From Tridacna crocea (taxonomy: Eukaryota; Mollusca; Bivalvia; Cardiida; Cardiidae), in contig OX031059.1 of assembly GCA_943736015.1 (NCBI GenBank), forward strand, positions 47,937,159 to 48,001,158: DNA of 64,000 bases, in the 5' to 3' direction. The notes under the pieces were generated by a model. That model made no database searches. It was not told where the DNA came from and was given only the letters and a program-made list of their open reading frames with translations. The translations under genes were made by a program, and so were the position numbers. Shown here in pieces: positions 21,938-33,914 of the stretch. The first letter of the stretch is position 1. Each line of letters begins with the position of its first letter.

Positions 21938-21948
21938 CTTTGTGCAAT
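21776..21948 (-). CDS. CABIT gene, first coding exon
   Basis: The exon follows a TTTTCTTGCAG acceptor at 21960-21949. ATG is at 21937-21935, after 11 exon bases. Those bases are open in frame, so an upstream coding exon cannot be excluded. It encodes 54 residues from MGKPWKKRER to TYAEHVQ and contains the WSS motif and LPVVVQ strand typical of the CABIT start. The donor is CAG|GTAAAT. Confidence 0.78.
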
Positions 21949-22378
21949 CTGCAAGAAAACGAGAAAGTTGTTATTAAAATCCTTGTTGATCTATCTTGCC
22001 ATAGGCCTCTATATATCTGGGATCATAGGCCAACAGTTTCAAGTTCTACTGTAATTCAAAATTTCATGACTAGGCGGCACCATGGCCTGTACCCACATAA
22101 TTATTCTCAAAATGATTCTTTGTCCTCTTCTAGATTTACAAAGTAACACAAGGTCTGATTGGCTATCCATATGCTTTACAGAATTAGAAATTGTGTTACT
22201 TTCAAATTTAGAAATTTCTTGATAATAGGTGTGAGAATGTTCGAAAGAGTAGCTCGTGATGCGGACCCAAGTCTTTGGAGGCTTTTGTATCCAGTCTCAG
22301 AGTGGCACAGATAAATAAACTTTTATTTTCTAGTATAATCTCAGACTCTTAAACAAAATCGTGCATGTATCTTTGCCA

Positions 22379-22608
22379 TTAACCCATTACCACACAATTA
22401 CTACTTTTTGACGACCCTGAGAAAGAAGCCTCTAGAAAACATTGTGGGGAAAGGACAAAATGCTGGTAACCAGCATTTTCTTCTTTTCCCACACTGTTTT
22501 CTACTCTTCACAAAACAAATTTCAAATATTCAGTCACTTTTATTTTGTCGTCTGTAAATTCTTTCCATTTGGACAAGCCTAAAATTTTGTTGTTTGGTAA
22601 TGGGTTAA
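22379..22608 (+). mobile_element. Family A MITE upstream of the CABIT gene
   Basis: TTAACCCATTACCACACAAT to GGTAATGGGTTAA, about 430 bp upstream of the first recognised exon. Confidence 0.87.
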
Positions 22609-24500
22609 AGGAATACTGTAATATATACACTGGCGGTTCTATTGCAGACATGGTATAGGTAAGAAAAATTTGTACAGAATGCGCTGCCATATCCTATATC
22701 TATGTAACGTACAATACTTTTTGAAATATTTTAGGCAAAGTTACTTTTGAAATTAAAACGCTTTCCAGTCAGAATACTTGCCATTCCGATTTGATTTGTT
22801 GCATATTAGATATGAACTCCGTTTTTTAGTGTGGTAATTTCACTTGGGCCTGACTACTTACTCTTAAGGGTTGGATTGTGGGTGGGGTGTGAGAAAGACG
22901 AATCTCCGAACAAAATGCCGTTTAAAACGCAACCTTCAAAAGCTTAGGTCAGCGTCTATACGACTAGTTAATCTGTACAACTGAATGAGACTAGGGTGTG
23001 ATGATAAGGTATAGTTTGTTATCCAGTGACTATACCCAACATGGGAAGAAATGTTTTTTTTTTCAAATTAACACTTTGGCTGGTTATCACGCCGTCTCTC
23101 TGACCTTTTGCAGACATTGTAGATCAAGATCAGACTGCACGTTCTGTGCAGTCTGATCTTGGATTTACATTGTCCAGTAAGGAGATATTGTAACAAAACA
23201 TAACATTGAAACGACAATATTTTGGTTTTACCATCTAATTGAAATTTCACTGTACATATGGTTATCTAGCAGGATAAGGACTTAGAAAATGAGTAAAGAG
23301 TCAAATAAATATTTCCAAATCTGTTTCTACTCTATGAAAGAAAAATCACCAAGTATCACTTCTTTAGCTGCTCACGTTTTTGAGGTAACGCGGAAAACTG
23401 GACAAACTCATGGTTGAATGCTCTAATCCCTAGTATTTACGTCTAAACTAAGACTAAAATTGAGTTTCCACAACAAAAGCAATTCGATTTAGGTGACAGC
23501 ATGATATCTACATTTCGCTAACAGATTTTTCATTGTAATTTTTCATCAATCGAAATATATTTTTTTCTCTAAACAGAACGACTGATTTCAAGTCTGTAGA
23601 AAACTAACTTGACGTAGTAATACTTTGATATTTTATTAAATGTATAATGAAAATTTTCGTGTAAACTCATGACCATCTGTATACGTGATTATGCTCATTT
23701 TGAAGCACACACCTTTGTAAACATAGTGGCTAAAAAAGAAACTGCTCAAAACGAGCACTTTCTCCTTTTCCTACTTTGTTTTTACATACATTTTAATTTC
23801 ATTCAATTCTTTTACGGATACATGTTATGAATATAGAATAGATAAATGTTCATAACGGTTTAACTCTTATCCTGTTAAATAAGTAAATAGAGGATATTTG
23901 TTTTTTTCGGTGAAAGATCGAAATTTATTTCATCGTGTGAACACCATCGGTAATATTTTCTCGAGTGGCTGCGCTAAATGCGATAAAAGAGTTGACCTCC
24001 TCCTTTCCAGTCGAGAAATATGTTAACTGTAGTAAATCAAAGTGTTGAGGACGCTGAAGTGGTATTTGTCATGAAAGCCATTGTGAAGGATTAATAATTT
24101 GAAAGAAAAAGAGAAATATTATTCAAATATTGGCTTGAAAGATAACCTACTAACCAAATGAATACATTTTTGGTTGAAATGAGAGTACTCAGGACAAAGT
24201 TAGGATTATTTGTCTATTGCTAATCTCCCTTTGATCATATGGAGAAATCAGGAGTAACATCTCTTGACAGTAGGATGCAAGTTGGACAGAGAAAGAAACC
24301 ACGTAAATATATCGAATAGAATTGGGTGTGTACCCGAAACTATTACTATGAAATATATTTTGACCGTTAACATTAAAATCCAAACATTACAATCAATATT
24401 ATTCCGATCTACAAATATCCATGCCCTATCAAATGGAGTAGCGCCAAATCATGGGATGAACAAGCCATGAGACGAACCGATTCCGGGACGAAAAAGCCCA
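22609..24500. other. Intergenic, no gene recognised
   Basis: Holds a family D hairpin (23106-23180), a degraded MITE hairpin (23712-23795, AACTGCTCAAAACGAGC core) and a half family H copy (23897-23970). Confidence 0.5.
23106..23180. repeat. Family D hairpin
   Basis: AAGATCAGACTGCACGTTCT and its inverse TGCAGTCTGATCTT. Confidence 0.75.
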
Positions 24501-24604
24501 GGTTCAAACGATCGGTAGACAAATTTTGTATTATAGCGCCAGTAGAAGACTATGAGCGAGTGAGGCTATTTTCAATAAAAAAAAAAGTATTTCCACAATC
24601 AATA

Positions 24605-24851
24605 GCCTCACCCACTGTATTTTAACATACCTTTTCCAATTACATATCTGACTGCTACCGAAAAACTCATTTGCCTGAGAAAAATGGAGTTTAATCGGAT
24701 TTATTTCCTTCAGCTTTGCACGAAACACGATACATGGTCTTGGAAATTCAATATTGAACTCACAGTGGCATTGTCTTCGACAAATACCACAAAACTGAGC
24801 GGGGAAAGTGTTTGGTAGTCCATACTTGTAAAGATAGTTATGGAGGGCCAA
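24605..24851 (-). other. Unrecognised open frame, possible exon
   Basis: About 75 codons on the minus strand (LALHNYLYKYGLPNTF, then FCGICRRQCHCEF, then SSQICNWKR) end at a good donor, AAAAG|GTATGT. It is Cys-rich and not repeat-derived. No clear acceptor or start is visible, and its phase does not fit the CABIT exon downstream. I do not recognise the protein. Confidence 0.2.
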
Positions 24852-25177
24852 GATTTGTCAAAAGACAAGTGGTTTTAGACTACCTGCATGAGGGGAATAC
24901 TACATAGAGTTTTATAAAGCAACGGGTTTATATGTGTCATACTGAAAGATATGACATTAAACCATGATTAAATCGTTATTTAATTCATTTGAACAATTAA
25001 GTCGATTGAAGACGAGCAGAACAATTATTGTGCGTTAGTTGACTAAATCATATCTTGACATTCTCTAAACTCTTTACAAGACTACAGAATTTTACAAGTC
25101 TTGCCGATATTCAGAGTCAAAACATTTAGAACATTTATAGAAACATATTTAGCTGAAATGACGGAACCTATGTTTAA

Positions 25178-25284
25178 AAACAGTAGAAAACACTGTGGAA
25201 GCAGGGGAAAAATGATGGTCGTCACTGTTTGAAAAGGCTTCTGCATGAGAGTAAATCACATATTAGTTTGGTAAAGGGCTAAAT
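25178..25284. mobile_element. Degraded family A MITE fragment
   Basis: GTAGAAAACACTGTGG start and TTTGGTAAAGGGCTAA end; the hairpin has mostly gone. Confidence 0.45.
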
Positions 25285-25409
25285 CTTTGATAAAGTCCCA
25301 TATTGGCACTGGCTGAGACAGATTGAAATCTTATGTAACCTTCGAAGGTTAACACCATGCATTACAGTGGTTTAACGAGACGGCACTTAGTTAACGACTA
25401 TATTATTAG

Positions 25410-25470
25410 TTGTACGTTCGGGTGGCAGGGGACTTGGAAACTTGTTCACGGCTGTGGTGCATAATGTCGC
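25410..25470. repeat. Half copy of the family I inverted repeat
   Basis: TTGTACGTTCGGGTGGCAGG, then GAAACTTGTTCACGGCTGTG; matches one arm of 53234-53349. It abuts a family C element. Confidence 0.5.
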
Positions 25471-25479
25471 CCCGAGCCG

Positions 25480-25665
25480 AAGGGGGCATTCGGAAATTTG
25501 CGTAGAGTGTCGTCTCGGATCAGGCTAATCAGAGACGGCACTGTGCGACTTTTTTCATTTTTGTCCCACAGAAGACTTGTACAAAACTGAAAATTACAGG
25601 CTGATCTGAGACGACACTTTTCGCAAATGTTCGAATGCCCCTCTTCGTGTGTTGCAGGCCAAATA
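25480..25665. mobile_element. Family C hairpin MITE, left end lost
   Basis: GGGGGCATTCGGAAATTTGC, two GATCAG.CTGA hairpins and the TGTGTTGCAGGCC right end. Confidence 0.7.
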
Positions 25666-25671
25666 TGAAAT

Positions 25672-26328
25672 GGCTGTTTTTCTAAACGTTCAGTCGCTCT
25701 CTATCTCTCAACTACAATGTTTATTCACATTTTCATGTCCAAGACTGTTCATTCATGTTTATATTTATTTTGGGGGAAGATTATAGAACTTGTTCTTGCG
25801 TGTAAAACTGGTTGAAATAATAAAGAAAAGACAAAAAATATGTTGTCATAATGTATGCTGCATTTTTCAGGATATGCAACACTTCATCGTTGTGAATAAA
25901 CTTGTCTAAATTCCTATATTGAAGAATTATTTGATGAATTCAATAAGATAAGGATGAATTGTATTTAGGTATCAATCCGCGAGTGCATCACTATACAGGC
26001 GTGTGCACACGCATGAATGTACGTGAAACCCTAGATTATAAATACAACGTAATATATGCAATAAAATGTCAATAAAATGCATGGGAAAAGAACGCGGAAT
26101 GCATAAACCTTAGCGAATAATACAATATACTATAGTATATGCTTGATGTATAATTATTTCAATTATTGCAGCTGTTTAGGATTAATATCAATATTTATAT
26201 TTCTCTCTAAAGTTGATTCAAAATAACTCAAAGTAAAACAAACAAATGTTGTAGAGAACACGATCAGAAAACGCTGAGGCCAAAATATTGATGCATATTT
26301 ATAACTACATGTACTACATCATTAGAAA
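25672..26328. other. AT-rich intergenic stretch
   Basis: I see no gene, repeat or signal here. Confidence 0.5.
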
Positions 26329-26557
26329 TTAACACTTTACCAAATGATATAATTTTAGACTTGTCCAATTTTGGAGCATTTATAGACGACAAAATTAATG
26401 TGGTTCAAAAGTTGGAATTTGGGTTGGGAAGGGTAGACAGCATAGTGGGAAAAGGAGAAAATGCTGGTTACCAGCATTTTCTCCTTTTCCCACGTTGTTT
26501 TCGGAAGGCTTCTTCCTCAGGTTCGTGGAAACCAGGGATTGTTTGGTAAAGAATTAA
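26329..26557 (-). mobile_element. Family A MITE
   Basis: TTAACACTTTACCAAATGAT to GGTAAAGAATTAA; perfect hairpin around GCTGGTTACCAGC. Confidence 0.87.
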
Positions 26558-26699
26558 AAACTCGGTGAGTCAAATAGATTTTTCCCTACCATTTGAGGAC
26601 GACTTTCTGAGTCTTGCAGCTGATCATTCCAATGTTATAGTTCTCTATGCATTTAAATTCTTTCTTAAACAGTAACATGTTTTGTCAACAATGAAGAAT

Positions 26700-26870
26700 A
26701 AGGAATTTGAAAATATTGTATAAAAAGGAGAAATGGCTGGTTAACAATATTTCTCCTTTTGCCCCAACTTTTTTCTACTCCACAAAGAACAAATTTCTCT
26801 TTTCATTGATATCTTATTTGGTGTCCAATTTGGACCAATTTAAAATGTCTGGTAAAGGGTCGAGTATTAT
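26700..26870 (+). mobile_element. Family A MITE, degraded
   Basis: Hairpin with GGCTGGTTAACAATA core and a GGTAAAGGGTCGA right end. Confidence 0.6.
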
Positions 26871-27045
26871 AGACCTCATTTTCGTGTTTGGCAAAGACCG
26901 GACTTACTTTAGCAGGACCGTACTTCCGTAGTAAGGGGTTATACTGTAGGGCAAAACGGACAGGTTGATTTGGGAAAAAGATAAATCTATTTCAAGTTCA
27001 AGGCAGTTTTCCTTTTTTTCTATATATAACCTCACAATAAACGAA

Positions 27046-27112
27046 CAGTGTAGGTACATGATTAGACTGCAGTTCTATGCAGTCTGATCTTGCCTACCGT
27101 GTCCACAAAAGC
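27046..27112. repeat. Family D hairpin
   Basis: TTAGACTGCAGTTCTATGCA and TGCAGTCTGATC. Confidence 0.65.
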
Positions 27113-27329
27113 TACTACTGCTATGTGCCCTAAGGGTGTTCAAAATCCGATGGGGTGGGAGTCCACGCTTCTGTGAATATGAATATGTTATCTCTATATT
27201 CATGTACGTAAAGCATCTCTCAGTGAACATATATAATAGGGTAGATATTTGGGGTGTTACAGTATTGCTATAGATGTGATTTTTGATTAACCCTTTGGAA
27301 TGCAGCAGTAGAAAAACATTTCTATGACG

Positions 27330-27612
27330 TATATCTCTTTACCTAACAATCCCTGGTTTTTACGACCCTGAGATAGATGCCTTTTGAAAACATTGTGGGA
27401 AAAGGAGAAAATGCTGGTTACCATCATTTTCTCCTTTTCCCGCAATGTTTTCTACCCTGCTGGAAACTAATTTCAATCTTAGAGTTACATGTACATGTAT
27501 TTTGTCGTTTGCACATGCTTGCATTTTGGACCAGTCTAAAATTTTGTCGTTTGGGAAACATGCTTGTTATTTTGGACCAGTCTAAAATTTTGCCCTTTGG
27601 GAAAGGGATACA
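27330..27612 (+). mobile_element. Family A MITE with a duplicated right end
   Basis: GGACCAGTCTAAAATTTTG occurs twice, 50-60 bp apart, each copy followed by a TTTGGGAAA end. The terminal TTAA is lost on both sides. Confidence 0.75.
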
Positions 27613-28187
27613 GATATGAAATCTACGGACATCTACACTGGCTATCAAATAATGCTTTCGACCGCTTTTTCAAGTTTAGAGCACTTGGCTTTCCTTACAT
27701 TCAGCGGCAGACAACTTTTAAAACTTTAAAAACGCTGCGGAAAAAGAGAAGTTGCTTGCACCCAGTCATAATGCTACTTTTGCGAAAATGGTTTCACGTA
27801 TCATCCAATAACATGAATTCGATGTTTTCAAATTCGTCTGCCGCAGATTTTTTTTCAGGAACAGAAGCGTTTGAGGATGTAAACATATAAAACATGTGGA
27901 CTTTTATTTTCGAAATAGAGGACCAAGTCAACAAAAAACTGTGGCCAGAACGAAAACGTCAAGCAACCCAACAGTGATAACAATAACAGCAGCAACATGA
28001 GAACAATAGCAAACACCAATAACAACACTGTTTTCAGTAACAAATCACAATACTGTTCTTTATCTTAATTCATACTTCAACGACGAGACTTTTGATTGCC
28101 AGTGCTAAGAATGCGTAACTAATCAATCTGAGCTTCAGATAAAAGGAAGTGGTGGTTTTCTAAATCCATCATTTCTCTTTGAAACTC

Positions 28188-28250
28188 TATGTTGTGGGTA
28201 CTCATTAGAATCGTCTCATCGAGACGATTCTAATGAGTACCCATAACATA
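28188..28250. repeat. Long perfect hairpin
   Basis: GGGTACTCATTAGAATCGTC and its inverse, with a loop of about three bases. Weaker symmetry extends to ~28165-28270. Confidence 0.85.
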
Positions 28251-28259
28251 GGGTTTAGT

Positions 28260-29430
28260 GGAGAATAACTGATATTTTCAATTTTGAAATCAAAATCACT
28301 CTCTCGATCTGGAGCTTTGTAATAAGTCTGCGAGTCGTGTCATTTCGAGCAAAAATTGAATTCATATGGGTGTGCAAAGCAAAGACAATTTTATGATGTT
28401 AAAAGTTGATTTTTTTTAAGATACATATTGTCAGTATATACTGCTATTATAAAATTTACTTACCTCTAACGAAAATATTAAATCACCGTCAAACGTAAAT
28501 CTTCCCACACTTTGTGAATCAGTCTTGTGTAACGTAAAATAATCGGGTGTTACCGTGGAAACGGTTCACTGTCAAAATCTCCCATTTTTCTCTTCAGGGT
28601 GTTTTCTCTGTGACTTTATCCCGTGAAAAACGTCACGTTTCAAACTGTGTTGGGCTGGAAAAGAAACAAAACTGAAATAAGACACCTAATCATGTGACAG
28701 ATTTCGCAATGGGGTTACGGATGGTAAATGGTATTGATACGGGTAGTAGATTTTTTGCAACGGCCCCGGATATCAGTATTTCCACTGGTCACATGTTCGC
28801 TTTGCCAAAAAACACCCCTGTTTTACAACGCATATGGAAAAACAGAGAACACTGAGAGAGCAGGAGATAATGATTTCCTTCTTTTCCCAAAACTCTTTAT
28901 ACCCTTACAACGAGAAATTTTGTTATATGAGCCACTTTAAATTTTACGTGTACGAACTGTTTGGATTTGGACAAGTCTAAACTTTTGTAGAAATGAAAAC
29001 TTCTTGGATCCGTTCTTAGTATACTAATTGTGATTAATTCGTTACACTGTACTAATAAAAACGTACCTTACGACGAAATGCCTTCGGGGGCATAACTAAC
29101 CAAAGTGCAAGCAAATGCGTTTTTTTTTGGTGGGGGGGATACAGGCAGCTTAGTCTCTAGTCTTGGGAAAAAAAAGATTATCAGCATGTTATGTTGCTCA
29201 TAACAAACAGTTTTTATTATGCTAGAATACTGTTAGACGAAATCCTTAGCCCGATCTCTATACAATGTCATGATGGCATAGATGAACCGTTGAGACACCA
29301 TGGACGCCTTATACACAATCATGCACTACCTCGTCTTACATACTGTGAAACCGTGGTTAACCCCATGCTTGTCCACATGTATGTGACTGGGTTTTTTTGA
29401 TCAAGTTTGTGATACCAAACGCGGCCACTG
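28260..29430. other. Intergenic, no gene recognised
   Basis: A degraded MITE hairpin lies at 28845-28985. Nothing else stands out. Confidence 0.5.
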
Positions 29431-29434
29431 GAGC

Positions 29435-29580
29435 CGTATTCACCAATAATGTTAGGCACTGTTCTAACTTAAAATTCCATGACCAGCAATCTGATTGGCT
29501 GAGACGTTTTGTCTCAGCCAATCAGATCGCTAGTCACGGAATTTAAAATTAGAGTTAAATTAAGAATGGTTGGTAAAAAT
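29435..29580. mobile_element. Family F hairpin MITE
   Basis: Stem CAATCTGATTGGCTGAGAC and the inverse GTCTCAGCCAATCAGATCG, outer arms ATTCACCAATAATG and the inverse-like GAATGGTTGGTAA. Confidence 0.7.
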
Positions 29581-29584
29581 AAGG

Positions 29585-30470
29585 ACCCAAGTAACTTATG
29601 TATAGATATAACTTTCAACAAGAGGTGTTGAACGTATTCTATGGAATACACTGTATCACTTTCATTTTTGTTTTGTTTTAACTCAAAATAATGTTTTTAT
29701 GTCCACCAGAAACAAAGGCAATGGTCTCCATGACCCTTTGATCTCTTCATTGTTAGGAATAGTTTTCAATTATCCGGAACAAGATCAAAAGAAAATAAGA
29801 TTATTATGTTATCCTATTGCAAGCTGACCTGTTTAAAATGGCGTCTAAGTGAATATTTTTCCGGTCGGACGAACTTGTTGATATCTTCAACTTAATTTTA
29901 CTTTATGGTCCTTGAGACATATAGAGGGACAAACATGGAGACAGATACTGGAAAGCAACGAACGCAAATGAAACTAGAAAGTAAATGATAGTAAGGAAGT
30001 ATAGGCTGATAGAAAAAAAGTGAACAAGGAAAAAATACGTTATCGACCTTGCACCTTTAGATTATCCAACAAAAGAAATGAGACGACAAAACTTGACAGA
30101 AAACTCTTCATCAAACGACAAAACTTGGACTCTTGGACTTTGCCAAATTCAAAGTATTTGCTTGCGACAATTTAAGTATGGCTCCAAAAGAAGAGATTTG
30201 TGTTTTGTAGTGTAAAAATATACTGGAAATAGGAGAAAATACTAGGTATCATTGGTCTCTTTATGTGCATTAAAAAAAATTTAAACGGAAGAAAACTAAA
30301 TACTGTATTATCAACATTTCCTTGTGTAGTATCTCTACATCTGCTTTACTCACAGTTTCAGTTTTTATTTTCATGTTTTACCTTATAAACTGCCCCAGAA
30401 ACTGTTTTCGTGCTCAACTCAGATGAACGTGAATTTTCAGTAACATAATATTATTTGATACAATGATGTC
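29585..30470. other. Intergenic, no gene recognised
   Basis: A strongly decayed family A fragment at 30105-30245 (ATCAAACGACAAAACTTGGA). No coding signal. Confidence 0.45.
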
Positions 30471-30471
30471 T

Positions 30472-30723
30472 GGCCTGCAAGGGGCCGGAAAGGGACATTC
30501 GGACATTTGCGAAAAGTGTCGTTCCGGATCAGCATGTGCAGTCCCTACAGACTGATACAAAGCGACACATTCCCTTTTTATGTAATTTTATGTTTTGCAC
30601 AAGTCTACTGATGCACAAAATCTAATGTAGTCGTAAAGTGCCCTCTCGTATTCCACACAGGCTGATCCGGGACGACACTTTATGCAAATGTCTGAATGAC
30701 CATTTTCGCCTCTTGCAAGCCAT
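30472..30723. mobile_element. Family C hairpin MITE
   Basis: GGGACATTCGGACATTTGC left, GCAAATGTCTGAATGACC right; hairpins imperfect. Confidence 0.75.
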
Positions 30724-31179
30724 ATTTGAATTAAATTCACATTTCGTATATCAACCCCTTCCTTCTCCTCCTTATATCTTTGTTATTTTTTCTCATATAC
30801 GGTATTCTCACTGTTTGAATCATTAATGAAAAGCTGAGCACAAATTCAGCTGAGCACGACCTCATAGTTTATCAGCATGGCATATTATACATGTGATGTA
30901 AGATAAAAGACACTGCAGTATATGCGAACACTCCTAAGTTCAGTTCAACAGACGTGACGTCACAGTCGCTAAGATGGCTTGTCTTGTAATTTAGAATTAC
31001 AAATGACGCAAGTCGCAATGTTTCCCAGAGCAATCTCCTGCGAGACTAAAAGATCTTCTGCAGGTGGTTATTTATTATGCGTAAATCTGTACTAAAACTA
31101 CATGCCGTAGTTTACAATCGTTGTAAAAATTCTAATTAAAACTTCATCAACCAATTTAAAATACACACCCAACCTTTTA

Positions 31180-31390
31180 CTCCATTTGAATACAGGAGTT
31201 TTTTTTAACCGTCTCCATTTTTTTTTTTAAGATTGAAAGTGAGGACAAAATGAAATTCCGACATTGTGGAAAACACTGTTGGGAAAGGAGCTATCATTCT
31301 TTACAAACAGCTGATAATTTTCCCACAACACTTTTCAAAGCGTTCAACAGGGGTCGTGGAGAGTTACATAATCCATTACCATTTTTATCT
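31180..31390. mobile_element. Degraded MITE of the A/B group
   Basis: TTTTACTCCATTTGAATAC start, GTGGAAAACACTGTTGGG and TAATCCATTACCA. Confidence 0.4.
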
Positions 31391-31410
31391 TCATATCATT
31401 ATTCATGAGT

Positions 31411-31638
31411 TTAACCCTTTCCCAAACGACAAATTTTAGACTCTTCCGAACTCAAAGAGTTCGCAGACGACAATTTCAAATTGGATAAAAATGGCAGAAA
31501 GTTCTCCAAATAGGTAGAAAACACTATGGGTAAAGGAGAAAATGCTCGTTACGAGCAATTTCTCCTTTTCCCACAGTGTTTTCAAAAGACTTGTACTGCA
31601 GACACGTAAAAGCAAGGGCTTGTTTGGGAAAGGGTTAA
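31411..31638 (-). mobile_element. Family A MITE carrying a family B-type core
   Basis: Ends and flanks are family A (ACGACAAATTTTAGAC, GGGAAAGGGTTAA), but the hairpin tip is GCTCGTTACGAGC. Confidence 0.87.
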
Positions 31639-31876
31639 ATGACAGATGGCCTCTTGAGCAAAGGGCAATTTCAAGATCAAGCAAATGTTCTTGTTTCCAT
31701 GATGTTTATGTTTACAATTGAATAACTTGTATTTTGTTGTCCTTTTCGGTCGTTCTTTTTTTCTATCTAAAGAGTGTGTGTAAATCATATGTAAATAGTC
31801 TTTGTGGCTAATAAATTAACCTTCATTCTGATGAATTTAAATAAACATACGAAACCAACCATTGTTTGGTATCCAC

Positions 31877-32107
31877 TTAATCCATTACCACACAATCCCT
31901 ACTTTTAACTCCCCTGAGAAAGAAGAAATTAGAAAACATTGTGGGAAAAGGAGAAAATGCTGGTTACCAGCATTTTCTCCTTTTCCCACAATGCTTTCTA
32001 CCCTTCACAAAACAAATTTCAAATTTTCAGTCACTTTTATATTTTGTCGTCTGCAAATGCTTTCAATTTGGACCAGTCTAAAATATTGTCGTTTGGTAAT
32101 GGGTTTG
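31877..32107 (+). mobile_element. Family A MITE
   Basis: TTAATCCATTACCACACAAT to GGTAATGGGTTTG; perfect hairpin around GCTGGTTACCAGC. Confidence 0.85.
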
Positions 32108-32124
32108 ACTGTATGAAAAAGCAT

Positions 32125-32326
32125 TCAACTCTTTAACAGACGACAAATATTGAGAGCATTTGCAGACGATAAAGTCAAAATTTGTGCTAATGCTAAAATT
32201 TGTCCGGAAGAAAGGATATAGGAAACATTTTGGTAAAAGGAGAAAATACTGGAAAGCAACATTTTCACCTTTACTCACGTTGTTTTTAAGAGCCTATTTC
32301 TCAAGGGTTTATTTGGTAGGGGTTAA
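32125..32326 (-). mobile_element. Family A MITE, degraded hairpin
   Basis: Core has drifted to ACTGGAAAGCAAC. GGTAGGGGTTAA end. Confidence 0.65.
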
Positions 32327-32414
32327 AACCAGGACAATAAGGTGTTTATCTAAAAGCGTAGATGACGATCAGACTGCATGGATGTGTTTTCTGTTCTATT
32401 TACTCAACATCGAA

Positions 32415-32499
32415 ATATCGTCGGTGTACTTTCAAAACCTCGTAACTACAGCTTGTAACAAGCTGTAGTTACGAGGTATTGGAAGTACACCGACGATAT
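32415..32499. repeat. Family E hairpin
   Basis: CCTCGTAACTACAGCTTGT and its inverse, with outer arms ATATCGTCGGTGTACTT. Confidence 0.85.
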
Positions 32500-32549
32500 G
32501 TAGTTTTTTTCCCTATCTGCTTTAAATTTTCATGTTGATTTTATGGCAG

Positions 32550-32786
32550 TTAACTCTTTACCAAACGACAATTTTTTAGAATCGACCAAATTCAAAGCAT
32601 TTGCAGACGAGAAAGTAAACATGACTAAAAATTGAAAGTTGTCATAAGAAGAGTAGAAGACATAGTGGGAAACAGAAAAAATACTGGTCACCAGTATTTT
32701 CTCCTTTTCCCACAATATTTTCAGAAGGCTTCTTCGTATGGGTCGTGAAAAGCCAGGGGTTGTTTGGAAAAGGAATAAAGGGTTAA
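32550..32786 (-). mobile_element. Family A MITE
   Basis: TTAACTCTTTACCAAACGAC to AATAAAGGGTTAA; core ACTGGTCACCAGT. Confidence 0.82.
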
Positions 32787-33153
32787 AGAACAGATATAAT
32801 TTCATATCACAACAATGGTTAAACTTAAATACCTGCACAACGCTTGACTTTGTACAACATTCTTTTTATATTTCCTTTTACTAAAATAGAATTTATATAC
32901 TAAAATGTAAAAACTTGTTCTTACAGTTCAGACAAAGGAGTAATAGAGGGAATTATTCTGATAGATGGATAAATTGAATTAGTTCTCCATTTTTCAAAAT
33001 ATTTTCAGCTTCTCCTCTGCTAAAGTTGCAACAGAAATGTCCGCACACTGTAAAAGGTACAGCAAGCGACTTCCATCTTTGTGCAAATATTAAACAAAAT
33101 CCTTCGCCTTCCCTCAGTTCCCACACCAACATAGCAGTTAAAGCTTGTTTATA

Positions 33154-33232
33154 TCGTCGGTTAACTTCGAAAACCTCGTAAATACAGCTTGTAAAAAGCT
33201 GTATTTACGAGGTTTTTGAAGTAAAACGACGG
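33154..33232. repeat. Family E hairpin, second copy
   Basis: CCTCGTAAATACAGCTT and inverse, outer arm TCGTCGGTTAACTTC. Same design as 32415-32499. Confidence 0.85.
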
Positions 33233-33314
33233 AATAATGTTTTACGCGTTTTCAACATTATTTCATTTATATCATGGCGACCAGGGCACCCATCCGTGCT
33301 TTCCTGGAGTTTCA

Positions 33315-33544
33315 TTAACCCATTACTACACAATCCCTACTTTGGACGCCCCTGAGAATGAAGCCTTTTGAAAACACAGTAGGAAAAGGAGAAAAATGCT
33401 GGTAACCAGCATTTTCTCCTTTTCCAACAATGTTTTCTTCCCTCCCCAAAAGAAATTTTGAGTTTTCAGTCACATTTATCCTGTCGTCCGCAAACGCTTT
33501 CCATTTAGACAGGTCTAAAATTTTGTTGTTTGGTAATGGGTTAA
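33315..33544 (+). mobile_element. Family A MITE
   Basis: TTAACCCATTACTACACAAT to GGTAATGGGTTAA; one extra A in the left arm. Confidence 0.86.
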
Positions 33545-33683
33545 CCAATACTTCGCGCAGTATTCTTCCGAAGCCAGTGGCATCAATGATCTGAAATGGG
33601 AATAGAATGAATCTTGTCTCAATGGTCATCATTAGATACACTGAAAGGGGGTTTATTTTGATAACACATTTTACCATTTTTTT

Positions 33684-33914
33684 TTAAACTCTTTACCAAA
33701 CGACAAAAATTTTAGTATGGTTCAAATTGAAAGCATTTGCAGACGACAAAATAAAGGTGACTGAGAAATTGAAATTTGTTCTGGAAAGGGTAGAAAACAC
33801 TGTGAGAAAAGGAGAAAATGCTGGTCACCAGCATTTTCTCCTTTTCCCACAGTGTTTTCAAAAGGCTTCTTTCTCAGGGGCGTCAAAAGTAGGGATTGTG
33901 TGGTAATGGGTTAA
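33684..33914 (-). mobile_element. Family A MITE
   Basis: TTAAACTCTTTACCAAACGA to GGTAATGGGTTAA; core GCTGGTCACCAGC. Confidence 0.86.

Noticed and set aside
27855-28043. Leucine-rich ORF resembling a membrane peptide
   Set aside because: It is the reverse reading of a CAA/AACAAC-rich low-complexity stretch.
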